A DNA stretch of 64,000 bases, from contig MU831574.1 in NCBI GenBank assembly GCA_029204225.1, forward strand, positions 97,463 to 161,462, in the 5' to 3' direction. A program made the translations under genes and the position numbers. The notes under the pieces were generated by a model that did not search any database, was not told the origin of the DNA, and saw only the letters and a program-made list of their open reading frames with translations. Each line of letters begins with the position of its first letter. Position 1 is the stretch's first letter. Below, in pieces: positions 32,671 to 43,929 of this stretch. Source of the DNA: Diphasiastrum complanatum. Its lineage: Eukaryota > Streptophyta > Lycopodiopsida > Lycopodiales > Lycopodiaceae.

Positions 32671-33339
32671 CTCCTCCTCAAATCTAGCCTTGGAGATCAC
32701 AATGCTTTTATCAATAACTCCAATTGAAGATCTAAGCTTGACAAATGAATCTTTAGATAAAGATTTAGTAAACAAATCAGCCAAGCAACTTGATGATGGC
32801 ATGTGTTGGAGCTTGATCTCTTTAACTTGCACTTTTTCCCTCACAAAATGATGAGCAATTTCGATGTGTTTGCTCCTTGCATGGAATGTAGGATTAGTTG
32901 CAATTGATTGGGTTGATTGGTTGTCACAATAGATGATAGGGATCTCCTCCTCCATGACATGAAGCTCCACCAATAGCCTTTTGAGCCACAAGACCTCCTT
33001 GCATGTTGATGTCAAGGCCTTGTATTCGGATTCTGTGGAAGATAGGGAGATGGTATCTTACTTTTTGGAAAGCCATGATACTACTTCATCACATAAAAAG
33101 GTGGCAAAGGCACTTGTTGATCTTCTATCCACTTTGTCACCTGCAAAATCCAAGTCACTATAGGCTCTTAAGCCAAGATTAGTTCCTCTATACAAAATGA
33201 CAAAATTCTTAGTGGATGAAATGTATCTAAGAACTCTTTCGGCCATGTTCCAATGTGAAACTAGAGGACTTTGCATGAATTGGCTTAACTTTCCAACACT
33301 ATAACTAAGATCAGGTCTAGTTATAGTTAAATAGATCAA
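32632..33339 (-). pseudogene. Copia RNase H (A2)
   Basis: The frame 33058-33339 carries the RT thumb/connection (YLTITRPDLSYSVGKLSQFM, SHWNMAERVLRYI) and the RNase H start (YSDLDFAGDKVDRRSTSAF). A frameshift leads to 32632-33015 with the remaining motifs (IIYCDNQSTQSIATNP, HARSKHIEIAHHFVREKV, LADLFTKSL). It stops inside the 3' LTR. Confidence 0.9.
32671..32681 (-). other. Polypurine tract of A2
   Basis: On the minus strand TTGAGGAGGAG directly precedes the LTR TGTGAAAA. Confidence 0.8.
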
Positions 33340-34745
33340 GGAGCCAATAAGCCTTCTATATAATGTGATGCCTCAAAGGATGCTTCATCACAACCAATAG
33401 ATGCTTTTACATGTTGCTCCATTGGTGTCTCAATGCCTTTACAATTCTTCATTCCAAATCTATCTAGGATGGATGTATCATATTTAGATTGACAAATGAA
33501 GCTAAAATCACATCCTTTAATAACCTCTATTCCAAGAATGAAGCTCAATAGGCCGAGATCTACCATCTTAAACTCTTTTGCTAAAGCAATTTTTACATCT
33601 CTAATTCCATCTAGATCATTACCGCTCAAGATAATGTCATCTACATACAAAACAAGAATAATGATCATGCCATCACGAAAACTTATATACAATGATGGAT
33701 CATAGGCACTCATTACAAAATTGATGGAAATGAGAAAAGAGTTTAGCCTAGAGTACCATGCTCTAGGTGCTTGCTTGAGCCAAAAACACACCTTTCCTTC
33801 ATGCTTTGCCTTGATGAAGCCCTCGGGTTGCCTCATGTAGATCTCTTCCTCCAAATAACTATTGAGAAATGCATTTGTGAAGTCAAGTTGGAATAGCTCC
33901 CAATTGAAGGTTGTAGCAAGACTAACGATCAACCTTATACTAATAAGCGTAGCCATAGGAGCAAAAGTCTCATCATAATCAATGCCTTTGGTTTGTAAAA
34001 AACCTTTGGCAACAAGCCTAGTTTTATGCTTGCTTATTGATCCATCTTGATTATACTTCAATCTAAATACCCACTTGCAATCAAGAGGTTTCTTCCCTTG
34101 AGGAAGATCCACAAGATCCCAAGTGTGATTCTCAATAAGAGCATCATACTCTACTTGCATAGCATCCATCCAACTTTTAGACTTACAAGCATCTTCATAG
34201 CATGTTGGCTCATCTAACATTGAAGTAAGAAAGGTGTAAGATGTGAGAGATGATGAGCCTTCCCTTTGATCACCTTGACCATCATAGGTGAGCCTCAATG
34301 GCTCGGATCTTGCCCTTGTAGATCTTCTCGAAGTTCTTGGAGTTCTTGGAGTTCTTGCATCTTGAGGTGGATCCTCAAGTTCTTCTTCACTTGGAAGCTC
34401 CTCCTCCATCCCAGCATGATCCGTGCAATCAAGATGACTAGTAGCATTATCATCCAAATCACAAGCATGTCCTTCATAAAAAATAACATCCCTACTCACT
34501 ATCACCTTGCTAGTAATGGGATTGAAGACTCTATAACCTTTGCTATTCTCACCATATCCCACAAAGATGCCTTTGATGGATGCTGCATCATCCTTCCTTC
34601 TCTTATCCAAGGATTGGTGTACATAGCAAGTGGATCCAAAAACTTTGAGATCCTTGAGAATTGGGCTTCTCTCCAAATAGATCTTCAAATGGTGTGATTC
34701 CTCCAATGGTTTGGTTTGGCAATCTATTGCACAAATAGTTAGCAC
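33336..34745 (-). pseudogene. Copia integrase C-terminus and reverse transcriptase (A2)
   Basis: 469 open codons. Integrase tail LKVFGSTCYVH and GIFVGYGENSKGYRVFNP; an acidic linker; RT with WVFRLKYNQDGSISKHKTRL, DYDETFAPMA, LFQLDFTNAFLN, the catalytic LYVDDIILSGND and FKMVDLGLLSFILGIEV. The YVDD aspartates are intact. The palm motif usually read as LKQSPRAWY here reads LKQAPRAWY. The start is a join after a small deletion at the end of the integrase core. Confidence 0.92.
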
Positions 34746-35311
34746 AAGTTAGATAGAGAAGCATCTAGCCTTAAGGCCTTAGCACACTCACAAAGAGATC
34801 TATTTCTTCTCTCACTCACTCCATTTTTTTGAGGGGTGTATGGACATGACAACTCCCACTTTATGCCATTAGAACCACAAAAGTCAATCAACTTATTGGA
34901 GATATATTCACCTCCATTATCACTCCTTAATACCTTAATCTTGGTACTAAGCTGATTTTCTACCAAAGTCTTGAACTTTACAAAAGAATCAAACACCATT
35001 GATTTGCTAGACAAGAGGTACATCCAACAAAATCTAGAATAGTCATCAATGAAGATTACATAGTACTTGGCACCACCATTAGACTCATGTGAAAAACTAT
35101 GAACATCCGAATGGATGAGTTCAAGAGGAGAGTTTGATCTTGATGTAGATCTTGAGAAGGGTAGTTTGTGAGCCTTTGAGAGGCTGCATGCTTCACATCT
35201 CTTCCCACACTTTGACAAATGCTTGGGGAGTCCAACTGCAAGCTCCTTTGCAACCATAGATTCCATGGCTTTGTAGTTGGGGTGGCCCAACCTTTTGTGC
35301 CACAGTTTCAC
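34739..35311 (-). pseudogene. Copia integrase core (A2)
   Basis: LWHKRLGHPNYKAMESM, CGKRCEACSLSKAHKLPFSR, LIHSDVHSFSH, FIDDYSRFCWMYLL, VLRSDNGGEYISN and YTPQKNGVSERRNRSL supply the zinc-binding and D,D,E residues. It ends at a stop after LRLDASLSNLC; a short deletion removes the usual helix before the TPFE motif. Confidence 0.92.
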
Positions 35312-35314
35312 CTT

Positions 35315-35890
35315 TTATAACTCCACCTTTTCCAAGTTAACACTCTCCACTGCAACATTAGCATCAAGCTTAAACAATCTACCTTGCTTAAAGCCTTTGG
35401 CTATACATTCATCATTTCTAAGGATGGAACAAACTCCATGCTTAAATTGTACATCTAGGCCATTATCCATTAACTGGCCAACACTAAGCAAATTCTTGGT
35501 TAACTTAGAAACATAAAGAACATTATCAAGATTCGTCCTTTTGGATGATCCCACATACAAGGGAATTGTTCCTATTCCACTTTTCTTACATTCTTGACTA
35601 CTTGCAGTATAGATTGATCTATGTAAATCATTGTAAGAAAGTAAAGTGGAGAATATGTCCTTTTGATATGTCATGTGAGAACTTGCCCCACTATCAATCC
35701 ACCAAGAATCATTGGTGTTGCTCTTGGATGATGGTGGTTTGTTGGAAACCATCAAGGATGACTCTTCATCCTCCTCCTCCTCCTGATGTGCAATGTTGCT
35801 TTGTTTGCTCTCTTGTGCCTCCTTCTTCTTGAGACATTATGATGCAAAATGTCCTTTCTTTTCACAAAAAACATTTGTACTTGGACTTGT
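35315..35890 (-). pseudogene. Copia zinc knuckle and protease (A2)
   Basis: The protease WWIDSGASSHMTYQKDIFST is intact, followed by IPLYVGSSKRTNLDNVLYV and GICSILRN-like segments. Just upstream the knuckle region (35835-35890) is two bases shorter than in A1 and is out of frame. Confidence 0.88.
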
Positions 35891-35993
35891 CTTTGATCTT
35901 GCCCTTTGAGCTTGAAGCCTCATCCTCCTCCTTGGTCTCCTTGAAGTGCTTCTTCTTGCTTTTGAATGAGAAATTAGCTTTCTCATCACCATC

Positions 35994-36600
35994 CTACATA
36001 GAAATAGCATTCATTCTTGCATTGGTATGCAACATCCTACACTCTTTAGCTACTAATACACTCTGTAGCTTTTCTATAGTAGGCAAAGTGTCTTGGATTG
36101 CAAAGCTTTGGACCAAATTTGTAAAGCCACTCCCTAGACCATTGAGGACAATCTGAACAAGCTCACTATCTTGAATCTTCTCTCCAATGGAAGCTAACTC
36201 CCTATTAAGAGACTTGATTCTTAGCACATAATCTTGTGCACTCTCATCACTCCTCTTCATGCTTTGTAGAATCTGATTCCTAAGCATGAGAACCCTCAAA
36301 GTGTTACTAGACTCATAGATGGATTTTAAAGATTCCCAAGCCTCTTTAGCACTCTTACATGATGATACTTCCCTTAAAAGATCATTGCTTACATTCATCT
36401 TAATACAGTGAAGTGCAAGCCTAGACCTCTTCTTGTATCTCACTAATTCCTGTGCACCTAGAGGTTCATCTTCATCATCTATTAGAAACTCATAAAGATC
36501 CTAGAGCACCATTAGTGACTCTATCCTCACTTTCCAAATAGAATAATTGGTAGAATTTAACCTCTCACTAGCTTCTAGAAGGTAGGCTCCCACTGATCCC
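35994..36600 (-). pseudogene. Copia gag (A2)
   Basis: RSRLALHCIKMNVSNDLLRE, AKEAWESLKSIYESSN and LRNQILQSMKRSDES are near-identical to A1. Upstream to about 36600 the N-terminus has an in-frame stop. Confidence 0.88.
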
Positions 36601-37206
36601 ATCTTACTGGCAAGATTCTACACACAAGATATAGATTTGTTTGGACCTGAAACTCACAAAGGTTTCACTCAAATGTTGACTTCTAATCCAACAGATGGAT
36701 TTGTAATCACAGTTCTATCACTCCCTCACAAAGCTGGAATGAAGATAAGATGAGATGAAAACTACTCTTTAGCAAATCTTGCCAATCTTGGCTATTCTTG
36801 GACAAAAACTGACTCTATCTCTCTCATTCACTTTGATGTACTTTCAAGACCTGGTTTCCACTTTAAGAAGGTCTGAAATCAGCATAGACTAATTAGTTTT
36901 CATGAAACAAATTCAAAACTAATCAATGGCAAGTGATCTTGGTAGCTTATCCTAGGATTTGCACCAAAAATTACATCAAATTGACACTAGATAAATTTTC
37001 TATGATCCAATGAATATGGGTTACTGAATGCTGGTTCAGAGATGCCCACACGTGTGAACAGTATGGATTTTGATCCTGAAAAATTCTGGGATCAAATCTC
37101 CTCACCAAAACCTGGATACCAGCTCGCCCTTCCAATACAGCTTTTTGCACCAAAACCTGCTAAAACTGGATTAGATTCAAACACAGATCAACGGCCTTGT
37201 ACTTGA
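36601..37206 (-). other. 5' leader of copia A2
   Basis: Non-coding; aligns with the A1 leader, with a small deletion near 36660. Confidence 0.6.
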
Positions 37207-37217
37207 CTCTGATACCA
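37207..37217 (-). other. Primer-binding site of A2
   Basis: On the minus strand TGGTATCAGAG directly abuts the LTR, complementary to initiator tRNA-Met. Confidence 0.93.
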
Positions 37218-37907
37218 TGTGAAAAGTACAGTACTAATGACCATAAATGGATCTTTGAATGATCCACAAGGTGATTGTATGCTTGTTAAACAATCTATTA
37301 GAAACTAGTCATTAGAAAACAAGATCTAGTTTAGCAGCTTGATAGGAAACAAGTAGAGACAATCAAAGCATTGATCAATTAGTATAATCCAACTCCACAG
37401 GTGTGGAAATAAGGCTGTAGTATGGCCTGTAGACAGTGTTTACAAAGTGCCAAATCTGGGTTTCATTGGAAATCAAGAGTAATCACCATACAATGAGAGG
37501 AAACTCGAGTTTCTCCTTGAGGCTCCAAAAAGTTTCTATCTTCTCACTATGGAGAATGGGAATACATAGTAAAACACACTTCCTTTGCTAAGTTAGGTGA
37601 AAATCCAGCATGTAATAAGAAATTAGATTCCACTTTCTTGCCCTAATGTGAAAACCCTAGCCTAGATCCAAGAGTCATGCTTGGTAGATGCATGGTAGGT
37701 ACAAATCTCATCATAAATCATGGTCTAGATCCTACAAAGTAGGAATCACTACCAAATGGACACAACCACTCCTCTTGACTCGTGGTAACCTACTTTAGGT
37801 GTGTATGTACAAGTGGCACTTTGGCCATTCAAGTAACCAACAAACAATATTGACAAAATGTACAATATTCTACATGGCTAGATTTTCAATGCAGGCAATT
37901 TTTCACA
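37218..37907 (-). repeat. 5' LTR of A2
   Basis: 690 bp, TGTGAAAA...TTTTCACA, followed by the GTAGT duplication at 37908-37912. Confidence 0.97.
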
Positions 37908-37912
37908 GTAGT
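37908..37912. repeat. Target-site duplication, right (GTAGT)
   Basis: Second copy of the 5-bp duplication made by A2 integration. Confidence 0.92.
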
Positions 37913-40377
37913 GACCTCCAAGAAACCAACAACGACCTCTTTCACTTCAGTGTACTTAAACGAGCGATCGTCATTGAATGACCCCATAGTTTAAACCCGT
38001 ATGGAATATCCGCGATGTAGAGAGTGTAAGGTCTTCCTTTTACAAATTTGGTTATCTCTCTTGCATCACATTGTTGTATTGTATAAAAACATGGAAGACC
38101 CTCAACAGACTTGGGAATAAACGTTTCTTTGAGATCATCATCAATGTTTAAGTCTCCAATATGTTATAAATCTCTGCGTTTTTTCTCGGTTTTGAAGGTG
38201 AGTTCTAAATTGTTCTGGAAGTTGTCCACTCTTTTTATCTTCAAAACTCTGTGAAAAATAGAAGTACACTTATGCTAATCATGACATTCAAATGTGAAGT
38301 TTGTTACTAGTGACATGAACTTATGCTAAGCATGAATGTTAATAAGAAAAAACAATAATATCAAAGAAAATAAATGATAATAGAAATACACTTATGCTAA
38401 GCATGAATTATAATCTTAAAACCATTTATCTACAGGAGATGTTAAGATATTAGAAATACACTTATGCTATGCATGGGTCTCTCAAATGCTCTCAAATGCT
38501 AAACTTGTACTTAAAAGTTGAATAATGATGTCAAAAATAACAATTTAAAAAATAGTTAAGAATAAACACCCATGCTTAGCATAAACAATCTTTGCAAATC
38601 GGTAATTTAAAATTAAAATTTGTTAGAGAGCCTTATCATATCCTTGAATAAAATAAGAAATCTTTGGAGCTCCTCATCTTTTGAGTTGTTTGGGTACAGC
38701 CTATGGCATTCCTCCCAATCCTTGCAGTTGAGGCTCTTTAGCATAGCCTCTTGCACTTTTATGAAAAGCTTGTGTTTGTGATAAAATACAATATTTAGAT
38801 TTAAGATTTTGCACATGAGTCAATTTTTTTTAAAAAAAAACACATTTGAAATTCTTTTCCCATCTCAGCAAGACTGAGCTGTCCGTCAACAACCTTTGAA
38901 AAGACACTCACAACAACATCCTTTGAGAGGATGCTTTGTATATTTTTCCATTCTGATATCCCCATATCCTGTGGTATCGGGACAAGTGGATTTTTTTTTT
39001 TGTGGACGACGACTCTTTTGGAAGCTGTCCTTTTATTTTAAATCTGTCCAACTTGTCAAAACTTTTATCGATAAGGTCCCAAATCTAGAACAAAAAAACA
39101 TTTTTAAAAGAAATTTTTAATTTGATTTAAAAACAATGTCGAACAAAAGAACAATGCCACTAAGAAGAAACAAAACTTACCTGCCTCTTTCGGAAGGCCA
39201 ACTGAAAAAAATTATCATATTTCGTCAAAGAGGAGCCTGGATTTTTTTCATTGAAGGGTAGCCCAGTCTCCTGTGCACAAATGCACTTCAATTGAATATT
39301 TGTTTTGTCCCCTTCTTTGTGAAGTCTCATGTACTCCTTATGAAAAAATCTGACTCGTTGAATAATGGTCATGTTCAATCTGTAGTCCTGGTTGATATTA
39401 TGGTCCCAGACAAGGAGCTTGGCTTTCTCAACAGTCAGCTCGACAAATACTATAGCACTAACTTGTCTAAAAGATTGTACATAAGGATACTCAATAAAGA
39501 GCTCCTTTCTAGCTTGCAAGCTATGAATTTCGCCCAAAACAAAAAAATTGTAAGTATCTATACACTGAATATCAAAATCTGCCACTGTCGTACAGTCAAC
39601 AAAGTCAACAAAGACAATAAAATGAGTAACAATGGCTTGGGTATGGTCCTTAAATTTTATTTTTAAATTATGTACATGGGAAGAATTGGGCTCCCTAACT
39701 TCCATGGGCCTGTCACTGGTGGCTGGGTCAATGGGAGGCCTCTCACATTGTTCAATATCAAGAATGAAAGTGGTGGCTTGGATTTTTTTGGATTCATGAA
39801 GATTCTTGCAACATCCCTACTGGTTGGCTCAAGATTGATTCTTGCCTCAGGTAGATTTAAGCTAGAAGCCTAGGGCTGGGGTTGGGGCTGGTGTTGGGGT
39901 TTCTTCTTGGAGATGGGATGTAAACCCCCGAGTCATGGATTTTAAGCCCTTAAGAGTCATGGATTCAAAGCCTCTTGATTTTGGAGGGGAGGAGGCATCT
40001 TGAGTTTTCTCCAAAGCACTTCTTTTTCTCTTTGGAGTAGACATTAGGCATGTTCCAGTAGTGGAATTAGGTGTCTCGGTGTCTTTTTGACTGGAGGAAG
40101 TCAAACTCTTGCGAGACGATAATGATCTCACAGATTTTTTAAGAGAAGGGTCCTCTTTTTTCTCAAGAATCACAATGTTAGTAAAACCATCATTCTCATA
40201 TGCAACTGCTACCTTCCAAAGCACGTGTCCTTGTGCTTTGAAGGTAGACAGCCCTTTGCCAGAAGTATCAGCAGTCCAAAGGAAGAGGTTAGTGAGTTTT
40301 TGGCTCTCTCAACCCTTGGTAAAGTAAAATAGGTGCTTAGTCATGTCTACTTTTTCAAGATTCGAAGACTGAGCCAT
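37913..40377 (-). pseudogene. Beta-class DNA amino-methyltransferase gene, 5' half
   Basis: Likely start ATG 40377 (MAQSSNLEKVDMTKHLFYF), with a TGA 66 bp later. A basic Ser/Thr-rich N-terminal region follows (40224-39862: KKSVRSLSSRKSLTSSSQK, STPKRKRSALEK), then a globular block 39705-39181 of unknown fold. An intron lies at 39085-39180 (GTAAGT...TCTAG, phase 0, 96 bp). Further exon pieces are near 39084-38850 (frameshift in a poly-A run), 38780-38640 (EAMLKSLNCKDWEECHRLY) and 38248-37913. The last contains YTLYIADIPYGFKLWG, the place of catalytic motif IV ((D/N/S)PPY), here DIPY (37996-38013). A one-base shift follows, then VVVGFLEVTT runs into the copia insertion. Motif IV precedes motif I, as in beta-class enzymes. 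Exon borders are only partly resolved. Confidence 0.72.
38268..38583. repeat. Dispersed CTTATGCTAAGCATG palindromic repeats
   Basis: Copies at about 38268, 38320, 38391 and 38461 and an inverse copy at 38571, within an intronic part of the methyltransferase relic. The middle ones belong to a roughly 70-bp unit starting AGAAATACACTTATGCTAAG. The core TATGCTNAGCAT is shared with the array at 40473-40708. Confidence 0.75.
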
Positions 40378-40472
40378 TTGAATATCTGAAAAACAAAACA
40401 AGAAAATATGACAAAAGACACAAAACTTAAAACGACAAATCCTAACAAAAATATTCACTCACATGCTGAGGA

Positions 40473-40708
40473 CCTATGTTGAGCATAGGTTTGCTTTGGA
40501 CTTATGCTGAGCATCAGTCGAGAGCAAACCTATGCTCAACATAGGTTCCCACTCTTGACCTATGCTGAGCATAAGACAGGAGCGACAAACCTATGCTCAG
40601 CATAGGTCCGCTCTCAACTTATTTTGAGCATAGGTTGAGAGTGGACTTATGTTGAGCATAGGTTTGCTCTCGACAAACATAAGTTGAGAGCAAACCTATG
40701 CTCAATAC
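40473..40708. repeat. Array of 17-bp palindromes (CCTATGCTCAGCATAGG)
   Basis: Copies or variants at 40473, 40501, 40529, 40559, 40590, 40618, 40646 and a partial one at 40695, spaced 28-31 bp. 40590-40606 is a perfect palindrome around its centre. Spacers repeat GAGAGCAAA/TTTGCTCTC and GAGAGTGGA types in both orientations. It lies about 100 bp upstream of the methyltransferase ATG, so it may be a promoter element or a minisatellite. Confidence 0.88.
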
Positions 40709-42063
<1,355 letters not shown>

Positions 42064-42491
42064 AGAAGGTAGATATGCGAAGGGAAAAATTGTGAAAATT
42101 GTTAACTAGTTACATTGTTTTATTTGGCAATATTGGCCTCCAAAGTGAAATTTCGACTTAGAGTTAGTTTCATAAATGTCAATAAGGCTCTAAATAGTGT
42201 TACTACTATTTTTAACAAGTAGCTAAGTGGATGAGGTCAATTTTGGACCCATTCTAAAGGAATTTTGGTACATTGCATTTGGACTAGTTTTTCTAGGTTG
42301 TTGGTTAAGTACCTAGAAGTTGCCATTTTAGGGCATACAGTGAAGAATAGGGCCAAATGACATTATGGTTGTTATAAATAGCTGTACTTGCATGGAGAAC
42401 ATTATCATTTGTTGATCATTCATGTGGAGATCGTCCTCTCTCATGTCGAGCACATCCTTAATATCATTCAATGAAAAATATGGCAGGCTAT
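42064..42491. other. Non-coding 3' flank of the right partner gene
   Basis: Nothing recognised. The part of the partner protein seen at 1891-2832 is not found here, so the right copy has lost its C-terminal half. Confidence 0.4.
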
Positions 42492-43106
42492 TCATATGGT
42501 ATACAGGAATGCAAGCAGTGTCTTGCTTTTATTGTGTTCTTCTACACCTGATGTAGAAGATATTACCATCGACCGTGACAGAGCAGGGTCATACATCGAA
42601 GCCAGCCTAGCCTCTTCCTCATCACCCAATACTTCGTCTTCTAAATTTTTGTCCACATCGACAATACATCTCTGAGTAGATGTTCTACTTGAAGAACCAA
42701 CACCAATTGCTCTGGAAGATTGGCCTTCATCAGGTATTAAGACAGATATGAAGAAAACAAAAGCTATGCCCTCAGCTATAAACCTGCATGATCTCCTATG
42801 GGATTCACAATATTGTACCACTTTCAGGCTCTCGTCAAGCCTGGTAAACTTCCTATCATGCTTGTGCTTGGCTTCAGGCTGGCCAACTATCAGTTCATGG
42901 AAATGAATAAACTTCAGGCCATCAATAACAAGAGATAATTCTAGGATGCTAATCCAAAACTTTTCGAATAATTCCAATAGGTGAGACTTGTGCTCAAGCA
43001 CAAATCTATCCACATCAAATTTAAGTCGAAAAAGAGACGAAAAGTACTCATCCCTGTCTAGAACACCAGCGTCAGAGAGGAACTTATGCAACTTGTCAGA
43101 TTCCAT
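42492..43106 (-). pseudogene. Unknown partner protein of the H3-like gene, right copy
   Basis: 204 open codons from ATG 43106 (MESDKLHKFLSDAGVLDRDE). Helical N-terminal region, then FIHFHELIVGQ, HKHDRKFTRLDESLKV and the Cys/His signature CESHRRSCRF, then a Ser-rich and acidic stretch (NLEDEVLGDEEEARLASMYD). It aligns with the N-terminal block of 1258-1752 and lacks the rest. It diverges from the H3-like gene at 43930, the same arrangement as the left pair. No known domain is recognised. Confidence 0.6.
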
Positions 43107-43349
43107 ATCAGAAATGACAGAGAACACTGGATACTAGACGATATCACAGGCACGCGACGGTTAGTTGGAAAAAAAAAAAAAAACAATAGCATCGCGTTGT
43201 AGTGATATTGGACAGTCGAAACAAATATCCAATATCGCAGGCACGCGAGGGAGTGCTAGCAAATAAAATCAAAAGCGGTAGACTCGCGTGGTTGCGATAT
43301 TGCCTTCAAGATTTCCGAATAGCAAAACGTTTTATGACAGTGTTTAGCC

Positions 43350-43357
43350 CTTATATA
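43350..43357 (-). promoter_or_regulatory. TATA box of right partner gene
   Basis: Minus-strand TATATAAG, about 245 bp upstream of the ATG at 43106. Confidence 0.55.
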
Positions 43358-43481
43358 GATCCCGCAGATTCATCGCAGCCATTCGAAAATCACTGTTAGA
43401 TACGCGACACTTCTAAGATACGTCAATTTCTGTAATGTGTGTGAAGCATTTATGTGCAATGTCGGCCAAATCCCATAGGTG

Positions 43482-43641
43482 ACATGTGTGTGGTTGAAAA
43501 TCGGACACGTGTATCTGCACGTATGGAGTAATCATTAATAAAACACACGAATCAGAAATTGGCATGTGTGTGGTTGAAAATCGGACACGTATATTTGCAC
43601 ATGTGGAGCAATCATTAATAGGACACACCATTCAGAAATTG
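43482..43641 (+). repeat. Tandem duplication, 2 x 80 bp, in the divergent promoter
   Basis: Two consecutive 80-bp copies, each with TGTGTGGTTGAAAATCGGAC, an ATCATTAATA block and CAGAAATTGGC. Only the first keeps a full CACGTG. A third partial unit (GGCACGTGGTGG) follows. Confidence 0.88.
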
Positions 43642-43686
43642 GCACGTGGTGGCGTCTCTTCATTTAATGCATAAAAAATCTCTCTC

Positions 43687-43694
43687 TATATAAG
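43687..43694 (+). promoter_or_regulatory. TATA box of right H3-like gene
   Basis: TATATAAG lies 243 bp upstream of the ATG at 43930, matching the distance on the opposite strand. Confidence 0.6.
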
Positions 43695-43929
43695 CAGAGA
43701 CCACGATTAAAAAACATTTGATTATCAAATTTGTGAGTCGTTCCTTGCTCTCTGTCACCCAAACAAGATATCGGAGCCGCACAACCTTCTACATTGTTTC
43801 TGAGAGGCTTGGTCCCTGCTCGTGCCCCTGCGATATTGGAATCTCTTGGGCTGATATCGGAGCCACGCGAGGATCTACATACGATTAATTCATCTATGAC
43901 CTAGTCGTGTGTCTACGATATCGGAAGGA

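Larger units (their letters stand above)
31981..37907 (-). mobile_element. Ty1/copia element A2, complete ends, inserted in a methyltransferase gene
   Basis: 5927 bp with two 690-bp LTRs (31981-32670, 37218-37907), termini TGTGAAAA/TTTTCACA, a PBS, a polypurine tract and GTAGT duplications. Internal order on the minus strand: gag, knuckle, protease, integrase, RT, RNase H. Frameshifts (knuckle, integrase end, RT/RNase H) make it defective. It is the best reference for family A in this window and shows what A1 has lost. Confidence 0.97.
43107..43929. promoter_or_regulatory. Divergent promoter/leader region, right pair
   Basis: 823 bp between the two ATGs. Minus leader: GATATC/GATATTGG words with CGCGTG at 43140, 43204, 43228 and 43296. 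Plus leader: GATATCGG at 43767, 43853 and 43917 and GATATTGG at 43832. The centre holds CACGTG boxes (43506-43511, 43643-43648) and an 80-bp tandem duplication. It parallels 359-1257. Confidence 0.65.

Noticed and set aside
40473-40708. CRISPR-like array (regular repeats and spacers)
   Set aside because: The repeats are short palindromes, the spacers are themselves similar, and the sequence is plant nuclear DNA.
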